From: Craterostigma plantagineum
Lineage: Eukaryota > Streptophyta > Magnoliopsida > Lamiales > Linderniaceae
DNA length: 64,000 nt
Assembly: GCA_027422505.1 (NCBI GenBank)
Contig: JAPQWV010001375.1
Span: forward strand, 28,840-92,839
Direction of reading: 5' to 3'
The position numbers and the translations under genes are program-made. Positions 22,668-33,268 of this stretch are shown here, piece after piece (position 1 is the stretch's first letter; the number at the start of each line of letters is the position of its first letter). Under the pieces are notes generated by a model. It searched no databases, was not told the origin of the DNA, and saw only the letters and a list, made by a program, of their open reading frames with translations.

Positions 22668-22742
22668 ATTTATATATATATATATATATTATATTATAAT
22701 ATATATATATATTATATATATTATAATATATATATATATAAC
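22668..22742. repeat. (TA)n-rich microsatellite
   Basis: Alternating TATATA tracts with ATATTATA interruptions, about 75 bp. Confidence 0.9.
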
Positions 22743-22890
22743 GGTAATCTATAAAAAATACCCAATTGAATAAAATTTTTACACTAACTACCCATGTCAG
22801 AAAATTTTACAGATAGGTACCCGGTTTAATTTTACCAGTTCTTCAGTCATGTCGTACCTTCCTGTGTGTATATTGCGTACCATAACACGT

Positions 22891-23160
22891 TGATATAGGG
22901 TACCTAAGTATAACATACGTCGTACCTACGACATGCCTGTGTATTACATACGGCGTACCTAAATATAACATATGTCGTACCATTTTCTGTTATATAGGGT
23001 ACCCAAATGTCTTGATATAGGGTACCTAAATATAATATACGCCGTACCTACGGCATGTCTGTGTGTTACATAGGGCGTACCTAAATATAACATACGTCGT
23101 ACCATTTTCTATTATGTAGGGTACCCAAATATGTTGAGATAGGGTACCCAAATGTGTTGT
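22891..23160. repeat. Tandem repeat of ~122 bp with internal GGTACC palindromes
   Basis: The phrase TGATATAGGGTACCTAA starts at 22891 and 23013, and a third partial copy (TGAGATAGGGTACCC) starts at 23135, a period of 122 bp. Each unit contains several copies of an ATACGTCGTACC-type word and GGTACC sites. It may be the core of a TIR element, because AAATTTTTACACTAACTACCC near 22770 and AATTTTTTGCACATAGGTACC (inverted) near 23200 look related. Confidence 0.75.
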
Positions 23161-24676
23161 ATGATGTACTTTCGGGGATCGGGTACCTATGTGCAAAAAA
23201 TTTATTCTGTTAGGTACCTATATATAAAAAAATCCTGATTGGATACTAAATTACAAGTTTTTTTCCAAATAGGTACTTATGTGTAAAAACCCCTATATAT
23301 TATTATATCGTATATATTTTCTTTCAGGTGTTAAAAGAAGGGGCAATTACGGATCAGGCCCTAGAAAAGTTTCAATTTAGTGATCAGGCCCTGTCAGAAT
23401 AATCTTTAGTTTAAAGGACCAGTTTTTTAAAAAATTCAAAGGTAAAGGCCCAAACTATATTTTTACTAAAATACCCTTCGTAAAGGGTTCTCTGAAGTGG
23501 TATTCGACGCGATATTTACGTTACATAGATCTGACGACTTGTTACCGTAATAACCAAACACGTTACTTTAAACTGATAAAATGTTACTTCCCGATAGTAA
23601 ACTGTTTTTTTATGCATTTTTATATATATTCGGCTAATCGAAACCCAGTTTTCGCAGAATCAAGCACAATCGACTATCCCATCAACCAATCAATTTCAAC
23701 GTGTTCACGTAGGATTTATCTGATATTGCTGAAGTACGATGTATGAATTTTGATGAATTTTTATACGGTTTGAAATTTGAGAAAAAACGGGCCAAATCGA
23801 ACTATATTTTCGTAGCAATTGCAGCTAATCTTTGTGTATTCGAGGTATCCATCGTTTGGGCATTTCATAGGCTCTGTCAATTTTGAACAATCGTCACCTC
23901 ATCAATTTTGAAACGTACGTTGTGTGAAAGTGGTCGTATGGAAGGCATAGATTCATCTGGAATAAGTGTTACTATTTTATGCATTCTTGTTACTGATTTA
24001 TGTTTTCGTGTTATAAACGTACGAACAAAGTGTATCATGATACAAAAGGTAACTTATAACCGATTTGGTCATTTTTGGTATATTATGACCTAACTTTGTT
24101 TCTCAAAAGTATTGTTGTGGTATTTTGCTTAACGGACCTGTTTCGATAATTTTTGGCACAGAACTGTTACTTCATGAAATAGAAACGTTACTTGGATTTT
24201 CTAAGATGGTATATTATGATGTATTTTTGTTTTAAGCATCGATGTGTTATTTTATTTTTCTTAGCAGACCTGTTACGATAATTTGGGGCACTTAATTGTT
24301 ACTACCTCAAAAGTTACTTGGAATATCCGACGTGGTTTATTCTGATCTCCTTTTGTTTTTCATAAGTATTGATATGGTATTTTATTAGCAGGCTGTTTCG
24401 ATAATTTGGCATGGAACTGTTACTATATGAAATCGAACCTTTACTTTTTTTTATCTGAAGTGTTATACTACGGCCTACTTTTGTTTTCATATGTATTGAT
24501 GTGGTATGTTTTTTAGCAGACCTGTTTCGATTTATTTGACGTGGAACTGTTACTAAATAAAATATAAGTGTTACTTGTTCTATCGAAAGTGTTACTAAAA
24601 GTACATGAGTTGTTACTAAATAAACAATAAACATTATTGTGGATTTGGGGGATTTGGGGATTTGGGCGGAATTTGG

Positions 24677-25126
24677 GGATTTACGATACATGGTAAATTT
24701 TGGGCGGGATTTGTGGATTTGGGCGGGATTTGGGGGTTTGGGCTGGATTTGGGATTTTGGCAATATGGTATCGGGCCGTGTTACTAAAAACTATTTAACT
24801 GTTATCGGTTACTTAAATTATGTTACTGAACGTTGTTTATGTGTTACAAATTGCGCCGCTATCGTACTGGGGTTTAGGGTTATGTGTTTATGGAGATTGG
24901 TGGCATTCGCAACAATAAACCCAAGCTGTAAACATGTTAATGCTCCAAAAGATATGGGTTTTAAACGGATTTACGATACATGGTAAATTTTGGGCGGGAT
25001 TTGTGGATTTGAGCGGGATTTGGGGATTTTGGCAATATGGTATCGAGCTGTGTTACTAAAAACTATTTAACTGTTACCGGTTACTTAAATTATGTTACTG
25101 AACGTTGTTTATGTGTTACAAATTGC
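24677..25126. repeat. Direct repeat pair of ~165 bp inside the GTTAC-rich element
   Basis: Both copies (24677-24854 and 24967-25126) run from GGATTTACGATACATGGTAA through the TTTGGGCGGGATTTG-type stretch and TATGGTATCG to TGTGTTACAAATTGC. The second has an 18-bp shortening in the G-rich stretch and a few substitutions. Confidence 0.85.
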
Positions 25127-27098
25127 TGGCTCGTTTCACTATCATCCACCTTCATCGAACAATGTGGCTTTTAAAGGAATTTGGTGTGATAAATGGATCA
25201 AATCATACATTTACAAGTTGTTAATCTTGTAAATCTCGATCAATGTGCATTTATGAACGAAATTAATCGAATTAGTAATGTGGTACTGGAAACCTATTAT
25301 GTGGTATCATAATCTGTAAACACGTTATTCGCTAGGTTTGCATTGTTATTTTATAGCAAACATGTAGTATTACATGCGGGCAATCTGGTACTGGTGACGA
25401 TAACGAACCATCCTATTAAAATTCCTTAACAAATAACTTCGAGAATGTATCAAATACAGATTTACGACATATAAAATGATATTTGTGGTTTAATTTTAAA
25501 CTTTGAATACGTTTGTGATAAAATTCGTAATGTTATGTCTCATTAAAAGAGATACTAGTGTATGTTGTGAAGGAATAGCTATATTTATAGATGATATTTT
25601 ATCTCAACTTTCACATATTGATATCAACATTCGCAAAACGTGTCTTTTAAAGAAATTTTGTGATTTAGCTTCATCATATCATCTATTTCTATGAATTTCA
25701 ATCTTATATAACCGAACGAAATGAATTTATGAACGAAATTTAATCGAAATAGTAATGTGGCATTGATTAGCTATTCTGTGGTACTTGTAGCTACAAATTT
25801 GTTATAAATATTGCGTATATTGTTATTTTTTATCAGATATGTGGTATTATTTGCAGGCAATGTGTTATTGTACTGTTAATATCTCTGACATTCTAGAAAC
25901 TCCTAGAATGTTCTTAACGAAATGTTACCCAAATTGCGTGAATTGTTACTCAGAATAAAGAAAATGTTACCGACCAACTTTTTATTGGCAAACGTGTTAT
26001 TTACGGGTAACGAGTCGTTATTAATCTCTCATTATATGTACGTTTTGCGGATATATTTGTTATGAATATCTAGACATATTGTATTATTGTTCCACGAATT
26101 GTTACCCAGAAAGCATGAAGTGTTATTCAGTGACCATTTTAATTAGCAAACGTTTACCACTTAGATCTCATCAAAATTCTTCATTATTCCATGATTAACA
26201 TCAATAATTATTGTCGATAACTAAGGCCCATGATGAAATTGTGTCGAATTTACATTATCTGGTCATTAAAGTCGAGATTTCACCGTATTAAATGAAATTT
26301 CCGAATTGTGTTTGAAGCTTTTGTGCTTTATGAACTTCGAAAATTCTCTTTGAGTATGAAGACCCATTAAAAATTGAAGCCGGTACAACTTTGTGCTGTT
26401 AGTAACGTCGAGATTGGATCAAATTTGGAACATGAATTTCTTCTTTCGATCGATTGAGTGTAAGGAATGTGTTATTGCAGGAAGCGGTATTATTTTTGAA
26501 TGATATGTTACTTTTGCAACATGATTTGTTATTTATTAAAAGAAACGTAGTATTTTCTGCTATACGGAAAACATTTATTTTCTCACAATTAACGTCACTA
26601 ATATCTGAAATTTATCAACACTTATGATCAAATTAACGATAATTTCACCTTATATCATCACAATCGTGGAGATATCTTCGGGTCTTATATCATCACATTT
26701 ATATTAAGTATTTTTTTCGTCGATTTGGCATATGTCGAGTTAAATATGCATCATTTAGGTATTTTCGTCTGATTTATTCGTTTATTAGTATTGGTATTAT
26801 AATTGATAAAGTTATTACAAAATATATGCGATATTGTACTCAATACAGACAATTTGTTATCCAAATGAATGGAAGTGTTTTTTTAAGCCCAAAACTGTTA
26901 TAATTATCTCAACAGCTATAACGGATCATTTAGGTATCCTGTGGTAAATTTCGCATATGTCAGGGATATTTATGTCTTTTTGCAGCCTTTAGGTAGTTTT
27001 CACTGAACTTTTCGAAAACTAGGTCCTTTAGCCTAAATTAAATTCAAGTGGGGCCTGAACCTAAACTTAAATATGATATTGGGGCCTGAACTTTAATT

Positions 27099-27984
27099 TT
27101 TTTTTTTCTCCAAACGATAGCTTGCATTAATAACAAAGATACAGGGCTAAATAGCCCAAGGGGTCTCACCGGTACATCGTTAACCGGGAGAACAAAGGCT
27201 CACAAAGGAGCAAAACAATCCCACAAGGGGAAACAAACACTCCCAGCATGGGAGAAAATGGTCCACAACGGACAAAAAAACCGACAGAAAACAAAACACC
27301 ATTATCTACGACCAAGAACTAAAGAACCTATAACAGAAAAAGCGGTTAGGCTAAATCTACGATACTCTTCACTTTGACCTGGTCTTCGACTTCTGGGTTT
27401 TGTTTTCATCGGACTGAAGGCTCCACAAGGGAGAAAAGGCTCCCGATCCAAGGGACGGGAGAAACGAGATCCCACTACGGGACGCTCAAGGAAAGCGAAC
27501 TGGGACAGTCGATGGCGGACACCGGCCCAACGTTGGAGGATGGAGAGACGGTGGAGTAAGACGAGCGCCTGACGGGCGGGCGGACAGCGGGCGGGCTGAT
27601 GGGCGGGCGGGCTGGCGTCGACAGCGGGCAGAGGGCGGCGGACAGCAGCGGGCAGTGGGCGTCGACACTGGAGGGTGCCGTCGATGGATTGGAGCAAGAT
27701 ATATATATATATATATTTTAAAAAAGAAAAAGCTGAAAAAAGAAAAAGTAAAAGTAAAAGGGCTCCCCCAACCTCCACTAATGGAGGCGGGGGAGGAGGT
27801 TAGAGGGTGGTGTGGGACTGTTGTTGGAGGAGAAGGGTAGACGGTGGTTGGGGGGGAGGGAGTTTGGGTGGCGGCTGTGGGGTGATGAAGGTTGTGGGGC
27901 GATGAAGGGTTAGGGTTTGAGGAGAGAGGGAGGAGAAAAAATTAGAGAGAGAGTTTTTATTCTCACGAGCAGCTCGAAATCCTT
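27099..27984 (-). mobile_element. Retroposon with poly(A) tail and 13-bp target duplication
   Basis: On the minus strand the unit ends in a poly(A) run (T9 at 27099-27107 on the plus strand). It is bracketed by CTGAACTTTAATT at 27086-27098 and 27985-27997, a 13-bp duplication typical of target-primed insertion. Its 3' region (TTTGTTATTAATGCAAGCTA) resembles the tails of plant LINE or LINE-mobilised transcripts. Its 5' region is CT-rich with AAACCCTAACCC. No reverse-transcriptase or known protein is encoded; the long minus frame at 27302-27778 is low-complexity. It is either a 5'-truncated or non-autonomous LINE, or a retrocopied transcript. Confidence 0.7.
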
Positions 27985-28005
27985 CTGAACTTTAATTAAC
28001 CCTTA

Positions 28006-28761
28006 AAAGAAAAATGGTCCCAATTTCCATGGCAGGTTGTATTGGAAGGTGAGGTACGTGACGAGGTTAGAGTTCCTGTGGGACAGCGTGAGGCGGAGTA
28101 AGGAGACGGAGATGCCGGAGTTCGTGCACGTGTTTGACCGGGAGATGGAATCTCGGCCGTTGAATTTAGATTACGGCCTCGAAAGCGATCATCCGAGGGT
28201 CATCGTGCATAAATACAAGTCATGAATCGACGGTCTCCACTTACTACTCGATGAGGTGCATCGGCTGATAAAAAATACTTCTCTTTAGTTTAATCTTTTT
28301 AGAAAGTTTTGACAACACAATGCAAAATAATGGTTCGCGGGAAACGAATTGCAAGACAACATCTTAGGAATTCAGAATCGAAAAAACGATTATATCAAGA
28401 AATCGAAAAGGCAACAGTATGGGGACGGGCAACAAGAAGCAACAAGTGCTACCGAGCAACTACAATGGCAGGGAAGAACGATGAGCAACAGTTCTGAAAG
28501 TTTTTAGCATTTCTTGTTAGATCGATCCCTCTCTCGATATAATATTTCTAATTTATATATTTTTTTCCTTTTTTAATTTGTTTCTGATCCAACAACTGAT
28601 AATGATGAAATTTTTGAGTCCAATATTTCAGGATGAATGATGATAAATGATAAAGCCAACTTAAATCATTCAAAATAAAACTTAAGAAAAAAAAAAGTGT
28701 CTGCAGGAAGGATTAACTTTTTTTATTATCATATCTTCTGCAGAGGAACAAATAATGGCAC
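28006..28761. other. Unassigned region with a possible exon-like fragment
   Basis: From 28037 to 28225 the plus strand is unusually GC-rich and open (EFLWDSVRRSKETEMPEF, then VFDREMESRPLN, ending HKYKS and TGA). It is preceded by an AG after a pyrimidine-poor stretch. It looks like a captured gene fragment but I do not recognise the family. The rest, to the NLR stop codon, is AT-rich 3' flank. Confidence 0.35.
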
Positions 28762-31447
28762 TCAATCAACATCTAACCGAAAATTGACGGTACTCTCAGA
28801 GGAAAGATCGGATCCTTCCATAAAGTCTTTATAATATGCATGTATCTGCAGTTGTTCATTCCCCATATCGAGTTGTAATTGTGCTATTTCCCTAGCAGAT
28901 AGAAAGGCTGAGTCGGGACAATCAACCAAGTCAATTGATACAAGTGACGTTATGTCTACGATATCTGGGGATATCTCCTTCAAGCAATGCATAGCACGTA
29001 GTTGCAGAGTTTCCAGGCAAGGAAAATGACTGACGTCTGCGGTGAAGCTCTCGAGGTCAAAACCACAAGAGAGCTCCAAGCATTTTAAACTGATAAATTG
29101 TCCGTCAAGGAGATTCCACTCAGCCCCATGGCAACCCCACAGTTCAAGCTCTTCAAGCCTCGGTAACGAGCCTATTTTAGACGTCACATCTTCCCAGTGA
29201 AGGTCGCTCATACTCAGCTTCTTAAGTGAATGCGGCAAATTAAGATGTGTCCGCATATAATCTCGTTCTATGTACTTCACACCGGGCAAGGAGCAGTCAA
29301 ATGATTCTAGCTTTGTAAGCCGAGCGATGTTGTTGAAAGTGTAGTAGTCCATTCCCTTCTCCAATCCCTCGACATCGTATTGCACCGCTAGTTCCCTGAT
29401 ATCTGGGATCCTTTCGACGCATGCTTCACTAAAGGTAAAGTTCAGTATTTCCCTAGCCGATCGCAGCTTCATCAAGGTGACATTGCTTTCATTTGGTGGA
29501 TCGGGCAAACGAAAACACCAAGATATACTGATATGTCTCAGTTGAGTCATTTTCCAGATTTCGACCGGGGCTTCCACCACACCGGCGTCGGGGTTTCGTA
29601 TATCTAGTGATTGCAGATTCCATAGGAAAACGAACGATGAAGGAAATTTACTGGTCGAGAAACGAAGACACCGCAAGTTGACAAGGCTACGGACATCTTT
29701 GTTCCATGTCTTTTCCTTAATTTCAACAAACCCCCAGCCGAACGAAGACAACACTCGTAGTGACTTGTAAACTAGTGAAGGTAACATATACGTACCATCG
29801 GTTATCAGTAGGGTAGAAAGATGGTTCGGTGATCGGAGGACAACACTAGTAGTAGTGTCGCTGATCACCTTTGATGAACTCTCGTGAACGACTATCCGGC
29901 GATCGTTGATCACCTTTGACGAACTCATAATGCCAGCTGTAGGCCACTCCTTACAGACGTTACGAAAGAAATTCTGATTTAATGCTTCTCTTGTGCACAA
30001 GTCCCTCAAAAAGATCGTGGAGCTTGCATTCTTCTACATTTCCCCTTTCACGCGATTGAGAAGCTAAAACGAGATTTCTATCGATAAGCTCGTTAACGTG
30101 ATCTTTTCCAACCTCTTCCAGGCTCTTGCCCGAGGTTGGTTTCAGAAACCCTTCGCCCACCCATAATCTTATAAGCTCGGGAACCGGAATCTTTCTGTCT
30201 TCAGGAAATACTGCCATGTACAGAAAACAAGGCTTCAAATGTACGGGTAGGTGATTGTAGCTCAGATATAATATCTTAAGGCAGTGTTCGCTGTTTTCGG
30301 AATTCACAAACGAACTTAAATTTTTCGCAATATATTCCCAGTACTTTATTGTTCTGGGCGACCTCGCCAGGTGGCCTCCTATAACAACGATCGACAGAGG
30401 AAGGCCTCCACATTTTTCCGATATGCTCCTTCCAATATCCTCCAGTTCGTGCGGGCAACTCTCTTCCCCAAATGCCTTCTGGCAAAATAAATCCCAACTG
30501 TTACCTTCATCTAAGAAGTTCACGCGAAAACTACGTGCGCCGTTCGGAGCAACCGATGCCTCCCTTGTCGTTATCACAATCCAACTGCCTTTGCTCTTCG
30601 GAAAGAACGAAGCTAATTCCTCCCATGCCTTTACATCCCACACGTCGTCCACTATAACTAAGTACCTTCTATCAAACAAAGACTTGTGCAATAAAACACC
30701 CAATTCTGCTTCACTCATTCCATTCAGCCTCTCCTTGTTGCCCTTCCCATCCAAACAATCAATCAGCTCCATTAGGCTCTCACGCGTGTTGTATTCGCTA
30801 GAGATTGTAGCCCAAGCACGAGTATGAAAGTGGCCAACAGCATACGGATGATCGTAGATCTTACGAGCGAGTGTTGTCTTGCCGATTCCGCCCATACCTG
30901 TTATCGAGATTACCCGGCGACCAAGCTTTGCCTGCGAGGTGAGCTCGCCCACGATTTTTTTGTGCTGCGTCTCCGATGCCGACCACTATGTCGTCACCAG
31001 AAAGGGACCGCATGAGATTCGCTTTATGTGTTTTTGTTCTTACGCCTAATTTCTCCTCCGATGAATTAACTTCACGCGGAGGAGGCACAGTAGTAGGATG
31101 CTGCCTGGGAAGGATGTTTCGGGCTCGACTTTGTTCGGCCCACCTCATCTTCTTCTCAATCGCCTCTCTTTGGAGAAGATCCAAGCAGTCGATCACGTTT
31201 TGAAGTCTTCCATTGAAGCCGTCCTCACCTTCAATTCGGTCGGCTATGCGAGCATCGATTAGGTCTTGTGCAGAATGCGCCGCATCAGCCATCAGGATCG
31301 ATCTTCGACGAACCTTTGAAAGAAAGAGATTTTTGAGCTGAGAGAATTGGAGTGTTCCTCGTCAAGCTTAATGGGAGGGTTTCGGTGTTCGCGGAGATCC
31401 GCGATGAGATGCATAAGAGAAGTAAAAGCTGCGTATGCTGCCGCCAT
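28762..31447 (-). pseudogene. CC-NB-ARC-LRR immune receptor (R1-like), frameshifted
   Basis: Cytoplasmic NLR-type resistance protein homologue in one uninterrupted exon from the ATG at 31447 to the TGA at 28762. The coiled-coil part starts MAAAYAAFTSLMHLIADL. NB-ARC motifs are all visible: P-loop GMGGIGKTTLAR, RNBS-A FHTRAWATISSEY, kinase-2 YLVIVDDVWD, RNBS-B GSWIVITTRE, GLPL block CGGLPLSIVVIGG, RNBS-D CFLYMAVFPEDRKI and an MHD variant LHDL. About 370 residues of leucine-rich repeats follow. Three frame breaks interrupt it: near 31291-31300 in the coiled coil, in an A7 run at 30955-30961 just before the P-loop, and in a five-base run at 30008-30012 beside the MHD motif. The last two are homopolymers and could be sequence errors; the first is not. 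A 5' stump of a sister copy lies at 11178. Confidence 0.88.
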
Positions 31448-31687
31448 TTGTATCCAAGATTTGCTTTCAAGCTGTGGTATCGGAACAAGAGAAGATGTAT
31501 GATTATTGACTTTGAGAGATGAGATAAGTAGGTAGAACGCTCACCATGAGATGGGGAATTTCTTTCTTTTATTTTTTGGTCTTTGCTGGGCTTGGGAGAA
31601 TAGTCTAAGTCAACTTGTGTAAAATTCCAATCCTCCCTGTATATTAGATTGTTAGATTATTATTATTTTTTGTCTTTTTTTTTTTTG
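31448..31687 (-). promoter_or_regulatory. 5' leader and upstream region of the NLR
   Basis: Shared with the stump copy at 11212-11300 plus 19985-20150, including CAAGCTGTGGTATCGGAACA just upstream of the ATG. Conservation between the two copies covers ~250 bp; a TIR element interrupts it at 31688. Confidence 0.6.
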
Positions 31688-31899
31688 AGTTACTATTTAC
31701 CGCCCCTTTTTACTAGTCACCGCCCCTTAAAGGGCTGAAAAAGACGTTTTTGCCCTTATAATATTTAAATCAATTTAAAAAGAAAAAACTAACTAAATAT
31801 ATAATTCTGTTATGAAATACCGAAAACTACATACACAAATAAATTCGAACGATTGATCGATAAGGAAATTCGAACGAAATTTTCGACCGGGCTGTGCAC

Positions 31900-31968
31900 G
31901 GGCCGAACTGAAATTTCGGTCGGGCCTGTTCGGCCCGCACAGGCCCGACCGAAATTCCAGTTCGGCCC
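31900..31968. repeat. 29-bp inverted repeat with 11-bp loop
   Basis: The arm GGGCCGAACTGAAATTTCGG... (31900-31928) pairs with 31940-31968, with a single mismatch across 29 bp. Such a GC-rich stem would fold stably in single-stranded DNA or RNA. Confidence 0.9.
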
Positions 31969-32599
31969 GCATCGACCAGGTCGAAATTTCAGTTCGGTCC
32001 ACCAGACCCGATTAATTTTCATTTTTCGTTTTTTTATTTTTTTATTGTAATTTATAAAAACTCAACATATATAGTAGTATTTAGGGATTGAACCCATGAC
32101 CTCTACTTGATAAAGAAAGTACTTATCCATTGGACTACATAGCTTTTTATTAACAATTATGACATATATATAAATATATAACGAAAAAATAACCGGGACG
32201 GGTTTCGGGTCGGGGATCGGGCCGGGGTTGGCTGGACCCGAGACCCGACCCGGCCGGGTTGAGTCTTTTAGGACCCGTAATATTACAAAATAATTATAAA
32301 AAAATTAATAATACAAAATAATAACAATTAAATAATCTAATTAAATAATCCAATTAAATAATCTAATTAAATAATCCAATTAATAATCTAATTAAATAAT
32401 CCAATTAATAATCTAATTAAATAATCCAATTAAATAATCGAATTAAATAATACAAAATAATCCAATTAAATAATCAAATTAAATAATCCAATTTAATAAT
32501 CTAATTAAATAATCTAATTAAATAATCGAATTAAAAAAATATATATATACATAGCCGAAGAGAAACTTCGGCCGCTATAGGTGCTGGCCGAAAATTTTT

Positions 32600-32830
32600 T
32601 TCGGCCCGGGCGGATCCGACCGAAATGAATTTTCGGTCATAACAGTTCCGACCGAAACATAATTTCGGTCGGAACAGTCACGACCGAAACACAATTTCGG
32701 TCGGGACCATCACGGCCGAAATGTTTTTTCGGCCTCTTCAAGGTACGACCGAAATACTGTTTCGGTCCTACCTTGATGTGGCCGAAATTATTTTTCGGTC
32801 CGACCCGAAAAGACGAGATTGTTTTTCGGT
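32600..32830. repeat. Array of short GACCGAAA...TTTCGGTC palindromes
   Basis: At least seven units of the form CGACCGAAA-(4-6 bp)-TTTCGGTC follow each other at ~35-bp spacing. Non-identical spacers (for example AACAGTCA, GACCATCA) lie between them, and spacers themselves pair in places (GGTACGACC with GGTCCTACC). Confidence 0.85.
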
Positions 32831-33268
32831 CGGGACTTTTTTCGCGCGTGATCGAATCAAGTTCGATAATTCACATTCGTACGAACGAATTTTACGTTAA
32901 TTTGTTTTGTTTTGTTTGAGTCTGATTTGAATGTTTGATTGCGATTTGAACGCTTTTTTTGTTTTGTTTGAGTCTGATTTGAATGCATAATTGCTATATG
33001 AAAATTGTTGTCTGGAAAAGGACTTTAAATAAAAAATTTAATTCAAAAGGGCAATTTTGTCTTTTTTCAGCCCTTTAGGGGGCGGTGACTAGGAAAAAGG
33101 GGGCGGTGAATAGCAATCCATTTTTTTTTGTCATGTCATTGGTTATACGGGGCTGAGGCATACCTTAATCTTCCTCACATGAGATGTAGTTTCAACCCTT
33201 TGAACAAGTCGCAGAAGCTCAAATGGTTTGCCTCTAACAATTTCGCCTTCATGTTTCCTACTACTGGG

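Larger units (their letters stand above)
23337..28005. mobile_element. Large TIR-flanked non-coding element, interrupted by a retroposon
   Basis: The left end AAGGGGCAATTACGGATCAG corresponds to the inverse of the right end (AAGGGTTAATTAAAGTTCAG when reversed). Further inward both carry a second TCAGGCCC and a TAAAGGACC word, giving imperfect termini of ~80 bp. AAAAG flanks both ends. About 3.7 kb of interior is AT-rich, without a coding frame, and dense in GTTACT, GTTATT and GTGGTATT words. It holds a ~165-bp direct repeat (24677 and 24967). A poly(A) retroposon is inserted next to the right terminus. Family unknown. Confidence 0.5.
31688..33119. mobile_element. Mutator-like TIR element in the NLR upstream region
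   Basis: Termini of ~65 bp are inverted copies: left GTTACTATTTACCGCCCC... CTAGTCACCGCCCC ... AAAGGGCTGAAAAAGAC; right, reversed, TTGCTATTCACCGCCCC... CTAGTCACCGCCCC ... AAAGGGCTGAAAAAAGAC. Both flanks are T-runs, consistent with a 9-bp T target duplication, though this cannot be proved in a homopolymer. The ~1.43-kb interior encodes nothing recognisable. It contains a long hairpin, an AATTAAATAATCC-type tandem tract (32300-32540) and an array of short palindromes (32600-32830). Confidence 0.75.

Noticed and set aside
27302..27778. 158-codon minus-strand frame as a protein gene
   Set aside because: Composed of proline/arginine/alanine low complexity inside a poly(A) retroposon; reads as chance openness of GC-rich DNA.
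32600..32830. CRISPR array
   Set aside because: Plant nuclear context, repeats are variable palindromes, spacers are short and self-pairing, and no cas genes are present.
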